This document shows positions 42,546 through 51,209 of a stretch of DNA of 60,547 bases, one piece after another. A program made the position numbers and the translations under genes. Location of the stretch: the NCBI GenBank assembly GCA_035294325.1, contig DATGLE010000045.1, positions 1 through 60,547 of the forward strand. The letters are read 5' to 3'. The notes beneath the pieces are model-generated. The model saw only the letters and a list, made by a program, of their open reading frames with translations, did not search any database and was not told the DNA's origin. Source of the stretch: DATGLE01 sp035294325. Its GTDB lineage: Bacteria > Chloroflexota > Ktedonobacteria > Ktedonobacterales > Ktedonobacteraceae. The number at the start of each line of letters is the position of its first letter. The first letter of the stretch is position 1.

Positions 42546-43130
42546 TTAGATGCGCTCTAGCCTGCGCAGCGTGCTATTAATGCCCACGCGCAGCGTCTCG
42601 ATCACCCCGCGCCCGGTCACAGCGACGGCTTCAAAGCTCGGCACGCGGTAGGGATTGAGGTACTTTTCCAGTACCGACACAGGCAGGATATCCTGGAGGT
42701 CACGCTTATTCCATTGCATCACCAGGGGAAATTCGGCGATATCCTTGTTCATGCGCCGCAGTTGCTCTTGCAGTTCATTCCAGCACTCGATATTCTCTTG
42801 CAGCTTGCTGGCCTGCGAATCGGCGACAAAGATTACGGCGTCCGCTCCTTTGAGTACCGAGATGCGTGTTTGTTGATAGAGGATCTGGCCGGGCACGGTG
42901 TAGAGTTGAAAACGAATCTGGAACCCCTGAACCTTCCCCAGTTCGAGCGGGAGGAGATCGAAGTACAGAGTACGCTCGGTCTCTGTATCGATGGAGACCA
43001 TATCTCCCACATCCTGCGGATTCACTGCCTGGTGTATGTAATGAAGATTAGTCGTCTTACCGCCGAGGCCAATCCCGTAGTAGACGATTTTACAGTTGAT
43101 TTCTCGTTTTGCCATATTGATCAGGGACAT
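42546..43130 (-). CDS. MglA-like small Ras-type GTPase
   Basis: 194 aa prokaryotic Ras-like GTPase. G1 P-loop IVYYGIGLGGKTTNLHYIHQ (GxxxxGKT), G3 in LYTVPGQILYQQTR (the TVPGQ form found in MglA), switch-1 region with SIDTETERTLYFDLLPLELG and G4 MQWNKRDL. In Myxococcus and Thermus MglA sets cell polarity and is switched off by MglB. No MglB/roadblock gene is adjacent here; in many Chloroflexota and actinobacterial genomes such GTPases work in signalling modules. The partner gene is the downstream NarL-type regulator. Confidence 0.9.
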   Translation of the reverse strand: MSLINMAKREINCKIVYYGIGLGGKTTNLHYIHQAVNPQDVGDMVSIDTETERTLYFDLLPLELGKVQGFQIRFQLYTVPGQILYQQTRISVLKGADAVIFVADSQASKLQENIECWNELQEQLRRMNKDIAEFPLVMQWNKRDLQDILPVSVLEKYLNPYRVPSFEAVAVTGRGVIETLRVGINSTLRRLERI

Positions 43131-43431
43131 ATATGATCGCTCTCCTGCCCGCTCATACGCGCCACTGCCTGCACGCTTCGCTGTATCGGGTAACTAAAGC
43201 CGGAGATAAAAAATCTCTGCTTGCTACAGGCCGAAGTATAGCAGAGGAGACGCGACAAATCAAGCCATTCATCTTCGATCCTTCCACAAATTCATGCATA
43301 TGGGCGAAAGGCATCGCCCCGCGTGCTTCCCATTTCTTACTAACAGAACGCGGTGGCATAGGAAATTCGGGTACGAGGCTGCGCCGCGCCAGGCGGGACC
43401 TGCGGTGTGGGGGCGTTTCCTGCGTTGCACT

Positions 43432-43536
43432 CCTCGCCACCTTCGGTGGCTCGTACAGAGAAGACCAGGGGTGGTGCCATTCGGCACCACCCCTGGTCTT
43501 CCTTTCTTCCCCATGCTCAGCGCCTGCGGCGCTGAG
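43432..43536. repeat. Palindrome j with diverged flanking hairpins
   Basis: Perfect arms of 19 nt at 43460-43501 (GAAGACCAGGGGTGGTGCC with complement, loop ATTC). Flanks CTCGCCACCTTCGGTGGCTC on the left and CTCAGCGCCTGCGGCGCTGA on the right are themselves hairpins and resemble arm B. Confidence 0.75.
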
Positions 43537-43594
43537 CTGTCAAAGGAGGCGGCCCTGCAAAAAGATGAGGAGTATCCTTGCAGCATATCACTTG

Positions 43595-43623
43595 TTGACG
43601 AAAGCCGAGGAAAGGGCTAGACT
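43595..43623 (+). promoter_or_regulatory. Promoter of gatB-gdhA
   Basis: TTGACG (43595-43600), 17 bp, TAGACT (43618-43623). Confidence 0.65.
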
Positions 43624-43754
43624 AAGGATCGAGCCGGACAGCAATTATTAAGCTTCTATAGAAGACCGTTTAACCATTTAATCTGGGCTACGCACGGTAG
43701 GGGTGTTCGGTTTAAATTGGTAGCGTTCATGATAGAGATAAGGCGAAACGAGAC

Positions 43755-45242
43755 ATGACGACGACAGCAAATATTGGAATAGACACCGACTTCGAGGTGG
43801 TGATTGGCCTCGAAGTGCATTCGCAATTGCTCACCAGGAGTAAAATGTTCTGCGGCTGTAGCACCGACTACGCGAACGACGCGCCCAATACCCACGTCTG
43901 CCCGATATGCATGGGTATGCCGGGGGTACTCCCGGTCATCAATGAGCAGGCTGTGACGTACACGATCATGACCGCACTCGCGCTCAATTGCGAGATCCCG
44001 GAGTACTCGAAGTTTGACCGCAAGAACTACCCCTATCCCGACTTGATGAAGGGCTATCAAATCTCGCAATACGATATCCCATTGAGCAGAAATGGCTATC
44101 TAACCATCAACATGCACGGGAAAGAGCGGCGTATCGGCATCACGCGCGTACACCTGGAAGAAGATACGGCGCGGCTCCTGCACTTCAATGGCTACAGCCT
44201 GATCGACGTGAACCGCTCCGGCACGCCGCTGATGGAGATTGTGAGCGAGCCGGATATGCGCAGCCCGGAGGAGGCGCGGCTCTACATGCAAAAGCTGCGC
44301 GAGATCCTGGTGTATCTGGGTGTAGCTTCTGGACGTATGGAAGAAGGGAGCCTGCGTTGCGATGCCAACATTTCGGTGCGTCCGCGCGGGCAGGAGAAGC
44401 TGGGCGTAAAGACCGAGATAAAAAACATGAATAGTTTCCGTGCGGTAGAGCGCGCGCTCGACTATGAGGCGCGGCGCCAGATCGCCATCATTCGCGAGGG
44501 AGGGACCATCCATCAGGAGACGCGCGGCTGGGTTGAGACGCGCGGCGTGACTGTGCCGCAGCGCACCAAAGAGTATGCGAACGACTACCGCTACTTCCCG
44601 GAGCCAGATCTGCCGCCGCTGATCATCAGCCGTGCTCGCGTCGAGGAGATCCGCGCGCGCCTGCCGGAGCTGCCCGATGAGCGGCGCGTCCGCTACGCCA
44701 GTGACTACGGAATTTCTGAGCAGGACGCCAACGTAATGACCGAGGACAAGGCGCTGGGCGATTACTTTGAACGCGTCGTGGCGGCATCGCCGCAAAGTGA
44801 CCGCAAGGCGCGTGCCAGGGTTGCCGCCAACTGGGTGCTGAGCGAAGTCGTTCGCCTGCTCAACGCCAGCGCCGTAGCCATACAGGATTGCCCGCTCACT
44901 CCCGCTGCGCTGGCGAACCTGCTCGATCTGCTCGACAGGGAGCGCATCACGGGCAAGCAGGCGAAGGAGATCCTGGATGAAGCCTTCACTTCGGGTGAGA
45001 TGCCTGAGGAGATCGTCACCAGGAAAGGCATCAGGCCGCCCATCAGCGACCAGGGGACGCTAGAACGCATCATAGAGGAGGTGATAGCCGCTAATCCCGG
45101 TCCTGTCGCCGAGTACCGTAAGGGTAAAGTCAATGCGGTACAATGGCTTGTTGGTCGAGTCATGAAGCAAACTCGCGGTCAAGCTAAAGCCGATATTGTA
45201 CAAACGCTTTTGAGAAAAAAACTGGACGAGGGCCAACCATAG
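43755..45242 (+). CDS. gatB: Aspartyl/glutamyl-tRNA(Asn/Gln) amidotransferase subunit B
   Basis: 495 aa, full length. GatB binds mischarged Glu-tRNA(Gln)/Asp-tRNA(Asn) and activates it for amidation with ammonia from GatA. Conserved segments: VVIGLEVHSQLLTRSKMFCG (N-terminus), the zinc-type cysteines CGC then HVCPICMGMPG, KNYPYPDLMKGYQISQYDIP, GITRVHLEEDTARLLH, SLIDVNRSGTPLMEIVSEPD and EYANDYRYFPEPDLPPL. The C-terminal helical/YqeY-like tail ends with GQAKADIVQTLLRKKL. gatA and gatC are not in the window. gdhA follows after 29 bp. Confidence 0.96.
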   Translation: MTTTANIGIDTDFEVVIGLEVHSQLLTRSKMFCGCSTDYANDAPNTHVCPICMGMPGVLPVINEQAVTYTIMTALALNCEIPEYSKFDRKNYPYPDLMKGYQISQYDIPLSRNGYLTINMHGKERRIGITRVHLEEDTARLLHFNGYSLIDVNRSGTPLMEIVSEPDMRSPEEARLYMQKLREILVYLGVASGRMEEGSLRCDANISVRPRGQEKLGVKTEIKNMNSFRAVERALDYEARRQIAIIREGGTIHQETRGWVETRGVTVPQRTKEYANDYRYFPEPDLPPLIISRARVEEIRARLPELPDERRVRYASDYGISEQDANVMTEDKALGDYFERVVAASPQSDRKARARVAANWVLSEVVRLLNASAVAIQDCPLTPAALANLLDLLDRERITGKQAKEILDEAFTSGEMPEEIVTRKGIRPPISDQGTLERIIEEVIAANPGPVAEYRKGKVNAVQWLVGRVMKQTRGQAKADIVQTLLRKKLDEGQP

Positions 45243-45271
45243 TCGCGAGGCGTCCGTCCCATGAAAGGAAG

Positions 45272-46546
45272 ATGCAGACCATGCACGATGAAGTGAAGTC
45301 TGCCGCGTTTAACGCCTATCACATGGCGGTGCAGCAATTTGAAATCGCTGCCGAAAAGCTCAATCTCTCGGAAGATATGCGAGAGATTCTGCGTCAGCCC
45401 AAACGTGAGTTGACCGTCAATTTCCCGGTACGACTCGATAATGGACGTATCAAGACCTTTACCGGCTACCGTGTTCAGCACAACGTGAATCGCGGACCAG
45501 CCAAAGGCGGCATCCGCTACGGTCCAGAAGTGACGCTGGATGAGGTCAAGGCGCTGGCAATGTGGATGACGTGGAAATGCGCCGTCGTCGGCATTCCCTA
45601 TGGCGGCGCGAAAGGCGGCGTCGTCTGTGATCCAAAGCAAATGTCGCCCGCCGAATTAGAGCGCATGACTCGTCGCTATGCGACTGAAATATCGATCATC
45701 ATCGGTCCTCACAGCGATATCCCGGCCCCGGATGTCAACACCAACCCGCAGGTCATGGCATGGATTATGGATACCTATTCCATGCACGAAGGTTTCTCCA
45801 TCCCGGCTGTCGTGACCGGCAAGCCGCTCTCCATCGGCGGCAGCGAGGGCCGCAACGATGCTACTGCGACGGGCGTGTTATTCGTCACCAGGCGGGCGGC
45901 GCGTCGCCTGTCTATGCCTTTGAAGGGCGCCCGCGTGAGCATTCAGGGCTTTGGCAACGCCGGGGCTATCGCCGCGCGCCTCTTCCATAATGAAGGCTGC
46001 AAGGTTGTGGCCGTGAGCGATACGCGCGGCGGCATTTATAATGAGGCTGGCCTTGATCCATCCTCGGTCCTGCGCCACAAGCAGGAAAACGGCTCGGTTG
46101 CCGGCTTCCCGCATGCGCAGCGCGTAAGCGTACAGGATGTGCTGGAGGTTCCCTGCGATATATTGATCCCCGCCGCGACGGAGGGCGTGATTACCAGAGA
46201 GAACGCCGAGCGCGTGCAGGCCCGTATCATCACCGAGGCCGCGAACGGCCCGACCACTCCCGAAGCGGATCGCATCCTCTTCAGGAAGGGGGCACTGGTC
46301 ATTCCCGATATTCTGGCGAACGCGGGAGGAGTCACGGTGAGCTACTTTGAGTGGGTGCAGGATCTTCAGAGCTTCTTCTGGGGGGTGGAGGAGATTACGC
46401 GCAAGCTGGAGATGATAATGGATCGCGCTTTCGATGCCGTGGCGGAGAAGGCCGACCAGTATCACTGCGATATGCGCCTGGCGGCTAATATGCTGGCGAT
46501 TTCGCGCGTGGCCGAGGCGACGCAGATTCGGGGTATATATCCCTGA
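45272..46546 (+). CDS. gdhA: Glutamate dehydrogenase (Glu/Leu/Phe/Val family)
   Basis: 424 aa, typical of the hexameric NAD(P)-dependent enzymes that interconvert glutamate and 2-oxoglutarate plus ammonia. Catalytic and substrate-binding segment: RGPAKGGIRYGPEVTLDEVK, MTWKCAVVGIPYGGAKGGVV with the active-site lysine of PYGGAKGG. Dinucleotide-binding domain: VSIQGFGNAGAIAARLFHNE. Late motif ITEAANGPTTPEAD and PDILANAGGVTVSYFEWVQD. AGGAAG precedes the ATG. Next to gatB it may link glutamate supply to tRNA-dependent amidation, although the pairing may be incidental. Palindrome k starts at its stop codon. Confidence 0.95.
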   Translation: MQTMHDEVKSAAFNAYHMAVQQFEIAAEKLNLSEDMREILRQPKRELTVNFPVRLDNGRIKTFTGYRVQHNVNRGPAKGGIRYGPEVTLDEVKALAMWMTWKCAVVGIPYGGAKGGVVCDPKQMSPAELERMTRRYATEISIIIGPHSDIPAPDVNTNPQVMAWIMDTYSMHEGFSIPAVVTGKPLSIGGSEGRNDATATGVLFVTRRAARRLSMPLKGARVSIQGFGNAGAIAARLFHNEGCKVVAVSDTRGGIYNEAGLDPSSVLRHKQENGSVAGFPHAQRVSVQDVLEVPCDILIPAATEGVITRENAERVQARIITEAANGPTTPEADRILFRKGALVIPDILANAGGVTVSYFEWVQDLQSFFWGVEEITRKLEMIMDRAFDAVAEKADQYHCDMRLAANMLAISRVAEATQIRGIYP

Positions 46547-46598
46547 ACCGCATGTTCATACAGGGAGGGCGGCGCCCTCCCTGTATGAACATGCGGTT
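46546..46598. repeat. Palindrome k in a convergent gap
   Basis: Perfect 25-bp arms (AACCGCATGTTCATACAGGG with complement) around a 3-nt loop. It starts at the last base of the gdhA stop and ends 4 bp before the stop of the convergent acidic protein gene. May serve as a shared 3' hairpin. Confidence 0.85.
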
Positions 46599-46602
46599 TA
46601 GC

Positions 46603-47166
46603 TTAAAACCCACGCCGGCTGTCGCGCCGGCTGCGTTTGGGCTGCTTGACCTGGCGACCGGGCTTCGCCTTCTTGCGCCCGCGCCCCCAGCTCAAATCTT
46701 CGTCTTCTTCCTCCTCGTCGTACATATCCTCTTCCTCATCGATGGGGCTGAGATCCATATCGGGAATGTCCTCATCCTCCACGACATCCCCAACCGGCTC
46801 CTCCTCCGCGATGCCCTCATCGAACTCAGGTGCCACCTCGTCGATGGCGGGTTCCTCGATCTCTTCTTCCCCGGGTTCGCTGTACTCTTCCTCCTCATCA
46901 GCAGGAGCCTCGGACTCGGCTGCGGGATGAGCGATAGCTTCGGTCTGGCCGTCCGCTGATGCTGGCACGTCATCGATAGCCTCGTGCGCGGCGGCTCGCG
47001 CGGCCTTGCGCGAGATGACGGGTTCGGACGCCCCGGTCTCCTGTGGCTCCGCCTCTTCGCTGGTTCTGGGTGTGCCAATTACCCTGCGCCCGGCGGCTAC
47101 ATCGAGCCAGAACTGAGAGTAGTAGTGTGGCCGCTCCGATTCTTTGTCGCTATCTTTTCTTGTCAT
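46603..47166 (-). CDS. Acidic low-complexity protein of unknown function
   Basis: 187 aa from ATG 47166 (an upstream in-frame start at 47211 is less likely). Three parts: a short conserved-looking head (RPHYYSQFWLDVAAGRRVIG, about 13-32), a long Glu/Asp/Pro/Ala-rich disordered middle and a basic tail (GRGRKKAKPGRQVKQPKRSR). The head may be a folded docking segment, while the charge-separated tail could bind nucleic acid or a partner. I do not recognise the family. The disorder and strong charge bias argue against an enzyme. Confidence 0.65.
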   Translation of the reverse strand: MTRKDSDKESERPHYYSQFWLDVAAGRRVIGTPRTSEEAEPQETGASEPVISRKAARAAAHEAIDDVPASADGQTEAIAHPAAESEAPADEEEEYSEPGEEEIEEPAIDEVAPEFDEGIAEEEPVGDVVEDEDIPDMDLSPIDEEEDMYDEEEEDEDLSWGRGRKKAKPGRQVKQPKRSRRDSRRGF

Positions 47167-47505
47167 AATGTGCGGCTTCCGGTAAGCAGCGCTTCTCCGG
47201 TTCCTCTCCACGGCAGGGGAGAGGCGCCGCGCCTCCTTTCGTCGTAAACGCTCCAGGTTTCCCCTCTGCGGGCCTGTTCTCGGCTAGATATGATGCACGT
47301 TCTGAATTCTGAATACATGAGCCTGTTGCCGCGCTCGCCCGGCGCATGTCATTAGCCGTCCGGACTGACGCCGCTACCTTTTCTGTTCATGATAAAAAGA
47401 AAGCGCAAGGCTGTCAAGATACCCGGAGAGCGGGCTGAAGCGGCCTGAGGAGCTTTTCGAGGACCTGTCAAGACCTTATGTGCATGAATTTCTAGCCAGA
47501 GGTCT
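47167..47505. other. Gap upstream of dxs without a gene
   Basis: Part of the 442-bp gap between the divergent acidic-protein and dxs genes. Apart from a short GC-rich inverted pair near 47210 (CTCTCC and GGAGAG) I see no repeat, RNA gene or riboswitch-like fold here. The dxs promoter follows at its right end. Confidence 0.5.
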
Positions 47506-47534
47506 TTGCCGGTGTGGCAGCCCAACTTTATAAT
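47506..47534 (+). promoter_or_regulatory. Promoter of dxs
   Basis: TTGCCG (47506-47511), 17 bp, TATAAT (47529-47534). Predicted leader about 68 nt. Confidence 0.75.
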
Positions 47535-47608
47535 ACTAATTGTTACACTATCCTCAATGCGCATTGCGGGTAAAAATCGTAAGCTTCGCCTGGTACTGGA
47601 GGAAAGCT

Positions 47609-49543
47609 TTGAAAAGAATTCTTGAGAGCATTGATAGTCCAGAAAAGCTGCGCGCGCTAACAGTGCCGCAGATGGAGCAGCTGGCCGAAGAGATCCGGCG
47701 TGAGATCATCGAAAAAGTCTCGGTGAGGGGCGGACACCTCGCTCCCAATCTAGGCGTCGTTGAGCTGACAATGGCTTTGCACTATGTCTTCGCCACCCCC
47801 GACGACCTGCTGGTATGGGATATTGGTCATCAGGCTTACGTGCACAAACTGCTCACGGGGCGTCAGGAGCGGTTCCATACGATTCGCCAGTTTGGCGGAC
47901 TCTCTGGCTATCTGCGCCGCGACGAGAGTCCTTACGATGTCTTTGGCGCCAGTCATGCCAGCACGTCGATCTCTGCCGCGCTCGGCCTGGCGGTAGCGCG
48001 CGACTTGCAAGGCAAGGATTTCAAGGTGGTCGCTATCATTGGCGATGGCGCCCTCACCGGCGGTATGGCGCTGGAGGCGATTAATAATGCGGGCAGTCTG
48101 AAAAAAAATCTGATCATCGTCTTAAATGATAACGATAAATCCATCTCAGATAATGTAGGGGCCATCCATCACTATCTCAGCCAGGTGCGCCGCTTGCAGA
48201 CAACGCCAAGCTACCAGCGACTGCGCGCGATGGCAAAAGGCTCGATAGAGAAACTGCCCCTGGTCGGCGATAAGGCGCGCGAAGCGGCCGGGCGAGCGGA
48301 GACGAGCTTCAAGCAGTTCGTGATGCATAGCAAAAGCGGGGCTATATTCGAAGAGCTGGGCATCAAGTTCTTCGGCCCCTTTGATGGACATAACCTGCCG
48401 CTGCTGCTGGACGTTTTTGAGAACGTGAAGCAGATCGAAGGCCCGGTGATGGTGCAGGTGGTGACAAAGAAGGGCAAGGGCTGGGATATCGCCGAGAATG
48501 ACTCGACCAAGTGGCATGGGCCAGGCGCCTACGATTATACGACGGGAACGATCAAGAAGAATCCCGCCGATCCTCCAACATATACGGAAGTTTTCGCGGA
48601 TACGCTGGTGGAACTGGCCGAGAAGGATACGTCTATCGTCGGTATCACAGCGGCGATGGCCGAGGGAACGGGCTTGAAGAAGATGCACCAGCGTTTCCCC
48701 GAACGCTACTTCGATGTGGGCATTGCCGAGCAGCACGCCGTGACCTTCGCCGGTGGCCTGGCCGTCGCCGGTATGCGCCCCGTCGCCGCGATCTACTCGA
48801 CCTTCTTACAGCGAGCCTATGACCAGATTATTCATGATATCTGTGTGCAGAATCTGCACGTAGTCTTTGCCATGGATCGCGCCGGTATTGTGGGAGAAGA
48901 CGGTCAAACACAGCATGGTGTATTCGATATCGCGTTTATGCGCAGTATTCCAAATATGAAGATCATGGCCCCGAAAGATGAGGAAGAACTGCGACACATG
49001 CTCTATACCGCCGTGTATATGGATGGACCTGTGGGACTGCGTTATCCGCGTGGCAAGGCGCTGGGAGTGCCGCTCTCCAGGGAGCTGCATAAGCTGGAGG
49101 TTGGCAAGGCCGAATTGCTCAGCCCGGCAACGCTTGAGGAGGCCGAACGTGCGGACTGCGTGATCCTCGCCTACGGCCTGATGGTTTCTCAGGCGGAACT
49201 GGCGGCGAAGGAACTGGCAGCGGAGGGGATCCACGCCGCCGTGGTGAATGCGCGCTGGGCCAAGCCGCTCGACGAGGAGATGATCCTGCGCCTGGCGAAA
49301 GCCACGCGCCGGCTCGTCACTATCGAGGACCATGTGCTGGCCGGCGGCTTTGGCAGCGCCGTGCTGGAACTGCTGGAGCAGCATAGCCTGAGCGACATCG
49401 CTGTGCGGCGCATCGGCGTCCCCGATAAGTTTGTTGAGCATGGCGCTCCGACGATCTTGAAGGAGCTATATGGCCTCTCCTCCGCGCATCTCAAAGAGGT
49501 GATTCACGATATGCTGGGAGCCGAGGCGTCTTCGCACGCCTAG
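47609..49543 (+). CDS. dxs: 1-deoxy-D-xylulose-5-phosphate synthase
   Basis: First enzyme of the MEP isoprenoid pathway: condenses pyruvate and glyceraldehyde-3-phosphate using thiamine diphosphate. 644 aa from TTG at 47609, chosen because GGAGG at 47598-47602 is well spaced and the protein then begins KRILESIDSPEKLRALTVPQ as in homologues; the upstream ATG at 47540 would lie at the transcription start. TPP motif IGDGALTGGMALEAINNAGS with NDN, the GGHLAPNLGVVELTMALHYV entry segment, second-domain DVGIAEQHAVTFAGGLAVAG and third domain KATRRLVTIEDHVLAGGFGS. It supplies precursor for UppS, encoded downstream with dxr. Confidence 0.96.
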   Translation: MKRILESIDSPEKLRALTVPQMEQLAEEIRREIIEKVSVRGGHLAPNLGVVELTMALHYVFATPDDLLVWDIGHQAYVHKLLTGRQERFHTIRQFGGLSGYLRRDESPYDVFGASHASTSISAALGLAVARDLQGKDFKVVAIIGDGALTGGMALEAINNAGSLKKNLIIVLNDNDKSISDNVGAIHHYLSQVRRLQTTPSYQRLRAMAKGSIEKLPLVGDKAREAAGRAETSFKQFVMHSKSGAIFEELGIKFFGPFDGHNLPLLLDVFENVKQIEGPVMVQVVTKKGKGWDIAENDSTKWHGPGAYDYTTGTIKKNPADPPTYTEVFADTLVELAEKDTSIVGITAAMAEGTGLKKMHQRFPERYFDVGIAEQHAVTFAGGLAVAGMRPVAAIYSTFLQRAYDQIIHDICVQNLHVVFAMDRAGIVGEDGQTQHGVFDIAFMRSIPNMKIMAPKDEEELRHMLYTAVYMDGPVGLRYPRGKALGVPLSRELHKLEVGKAELLSPATLEEAERADCVILAYGLMVSQAELAAKELAAEGIHAAVVNARWAKPLDEEMILRLAKATRRLVTIEDHVLAGGFGSAVLELLEQHSLSDIAVRRIGVPDKFVEHGAPTILKELYGLSSAHLKEVIHDMLGAEASSHA

Positions 49544-49722
49544 AGGGTGTCCGGCGCGGGCGGCCTCGCTCCCTCCGGCCGGTCTTCGCGCGGCTGCGCC
49601 GCGCCAGAAATGCATATTATTTTGCGGAAAATGCGCTTCGCGCATTTTCCGCAAAATAATATGTTAAAAGGCGAGTGCCGCAGGTGCGAGCAGGTGAGGG
49701 TGCCGGAAAGCGAGCTCCCTCT
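49542..49722. repeat. Composite triple-hairpin element, copy l, with AGAGGG/CCCTCT ends
   Basis: Fills the whole convergent gap between dxs and the ABC ATPase gene. AGAGGG at 49542 overlaps the dxs TAG, and CCCTCT ending 49722 overlaps the TAA of the ATPase gene. Inside: A arm (CGCGCGGCTGCGCCGCGCC), perfect 51-bp palindrome at 49613-49663 with apex AAATGCGC-TTC-GCGCATTT, B arm (GGCGAGTGCCGCAGGTGCGA). Confidence 0.92.
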
Positions 49723-50387
49723 TAAACAATGCGCCCATCGCGCATGGTAATAATGCGATGCGCCTTCTCTCCAACCTCGATAGCGTGCGTCACGATGATG
49801 AACGTCTGGCCGTGCTCGCGGTTCAGGTGGCAGAGCAGATCCATAATCTCCGCCGCCGTCTCACTATCGAGGTTGCCGGTTGGCTCATCGGCCCACACAA
49901 TCAGCGGATCGTTGGTCAGCGCGCGCGCTATGGTGACGCGCTGGCGCTGGCCGCCGGAAAGCTCGGCGGGCCGGTGCCAGGCCCGGTTGGAGAGGCCGAC
50001 AAGATCGAGCATCTCCAGGGCGCGCTTGCGCGCTTTACGCGCCGGGACCTTCGAGACGAGCATGGGCAGTTCGACGTTCTCCACAGCGGAGAGCACCGGA
50101 AGCAGGTTGAAATCCTGAAAAATGAAGCCCATGTAGCGGGCGCGATACTCCGTCCGCTCGCTGTCGCTCAGGTCGCGCAGATTGTCGCCGCGAATAAAAA
50201 TGTCGCCTTCGTCGATGGTATCTAAACCGGAGAGGCAATTGAGCAGCGTTGTTTTACCACAGCCACTCTGCCCCATGATTGCCACCATCTCGCCCTGCTC
50301 TACCTCCAGATTGACGCCGCTCAGCGCCTCTACGCGCAATTGCCCGGTACGGTAGATCTTCTTCACATTATAGGCTCGAATAATCAT
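49722..50387 (-). CDS. ABC transporter ATP-binding protein (LolD/MacB type), no adjacent permease
   Basis: 221 aa ATPase of the LolD/MacB/FtsE-like branch. Walker A IMGQSGCGKTTLLNCLSGLD, the Q-loop FIFQDFNLLPVLSAVENVEL typical of this branch, signature ELSGGQRQRVTIARAL, Walker B IVWADEPTGNLDSETAAE and the H-loop IIVTHAIEVGEKAHR. Such ATPases normally drive a FtsX-type permease, but the downstream neighbour is the convergent dxs gene and no permease is nearby, so it may work with a permease encoded elsewhere. It starts 11 bp after the Crp/Fnr gene, so it is co-transcribed with it. Confidence 0.9.
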   Translation of the reverse strand: MIIRAYNVKKIYRTGQLRVEALSGVNLEVEQGEMVAIMGQSGCGKTTLLNCLSGLDTIDEGDIFIRGDNLRDLSDSERTEYRARYMGFIFQDFNLLPVLSAVENVELPMLVSKVPARKARKRALEMLDLVGLSNRAWHRPAELSGGQRQRVTIARALTNDPLIVWADEPTGNLDSETAAEIMDLLCHLNREHGQTFIIVTHAIEVGEKAHRIITMRDGRIV

Positions 50388-50398
50388 CGAGGAAATTT

Positions 50399-51145
50399 CT
50401 AGCGTCCTCCCCAGTAGCCCGGCGCGGCCAGGTCTGCCAGCAGCGCCGGTTCGCTGATCGTAATATGCTTGCGTCCCAGTTCGATAGCCCCCGCCTCTCT
50501 GAGTTCGCGCAGAGCCGTGCTCACTGTTTCTCGATACACGCCCAGCCGCTCGGCCAGTTCTTCATGGCTCAGGCCATCAACCACCAGCCGCTCCCCTTTC
50601 CCTTCCGGCGAGCGTGCCAGTTGCAGCAGCAAGGTAGCAAGGCGCGCGGACGTGCTCTTGAATGTGGCATCGATAAGCTGAGCTTCGATTTGTGCGAGGC
50701 GCGCACCGACTACCTTGAGGAGCGCGAGGGCAACCGACGGCTTACGCGCCAGCACATGCTCGACATCATGCCTGTTCATGACACCGATCAACGATTCCTC
50801 CACTGCTTCGGCAAAGCCGCTATGCATGCCCTGCCCGATCAGGGGCATCTCGCCAAAGCAGGCGCCGGCCGCCAGCGTGGCCGTGATAAGCTTGCGCCCA
50901 TCGGCGGAAAGGTGATAGAGCTGCACACGTCCCGTTTTGAGCAAAAAAAGCACGTTCCCCGTCTCGCCCGGGCGATAAAGGATGCGTCCAGGCGCGCAGG
51001 ATATCACAGTAACGATACGCTCTAGTTCACCGATCTCAGCCGGATCGAGATGTCTGAAGATGTCGCTTTGCGCAAGAAACGATGCCTGCGCGGCCGCTTT
51101 CCCGCTGGAAGGCGTTCCCGGAGCCTGTGAGCGTTTTTCTCGCAC
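50399..51145 (-). CDS. Crp/Fnr-family transcription regulator
   Basis: 248 aa. N-terminal cyclic-nucleotide-binding-type beta roll (about 30-145): FLAQSDIFRHLDPAEIGELE, GRILYRPGETGNVLFLLKTG, GRKLITATLAAGACFGEMPL. A helix then leads to the winged helix-turn-helix: VDGLSHEELAERLGVYRETV with STALRELREAGAIEL. There is no Fnr-type cysteine cluster, so a nucleotide-like or other small ligand is more likely than oxygen sensing. Transcribed with the downstream ABC ATPase gene and probably with the response regulator upstream (64 bp apart). Confidence 0.92.
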   Translation of the reverse strand: MREKRSQAPGTPSSGKAAAQASFLAQSDIFRHLDPAEIGELERIVTVISCAPGRILYRPGETGNVLFLLKTGRVQLYHLSADGRKLITATLAAGACFGEMPLIGQGMHSGFAEAVEESLIGVMNRHDVEHVLARKPSVALALLKVVGARLAQIEAQLIDATFKSTSARLATLLLQLARSPEGKGERLVVDGLSHEELAERLGVYRETVSTALRELREAGAIELGRKHITISEPALLADLAAPGYWGGR

Positions 51146-51209
51146 TTTGAACGTTCCCGCTAGAATTGATCTGTCTATTAGCCCCTATTGTATCATTTTG
51201 GGGGCGCGG

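Larger units (their letters stand above)
43131..43754. other. Divergent gap between the MglA-like gene and gatB
   Basis: 624 bp without a credible gene. It holds palindrome j with its flanking hairpins (43432-43536), the gatB promoter (43595-43623) and about 130 nt of gatB leader. Open frames here on both strands lack ribosome sites and run through the repeats. Confidence 0.7.

Noticed and set aside
43133..43651. A 172-codon plus-strand open frame upstream of gatB
   Set aside because: It runs through palindrome j and its hairpin flanks and shows no domain-like sequence.
47540..47608. Upstream ATG of dxs
   Set aside because: It would coincide with the predicted transcription start and adds residues not typical of Dxs; TTG 47609 has GGAGG at good distance.
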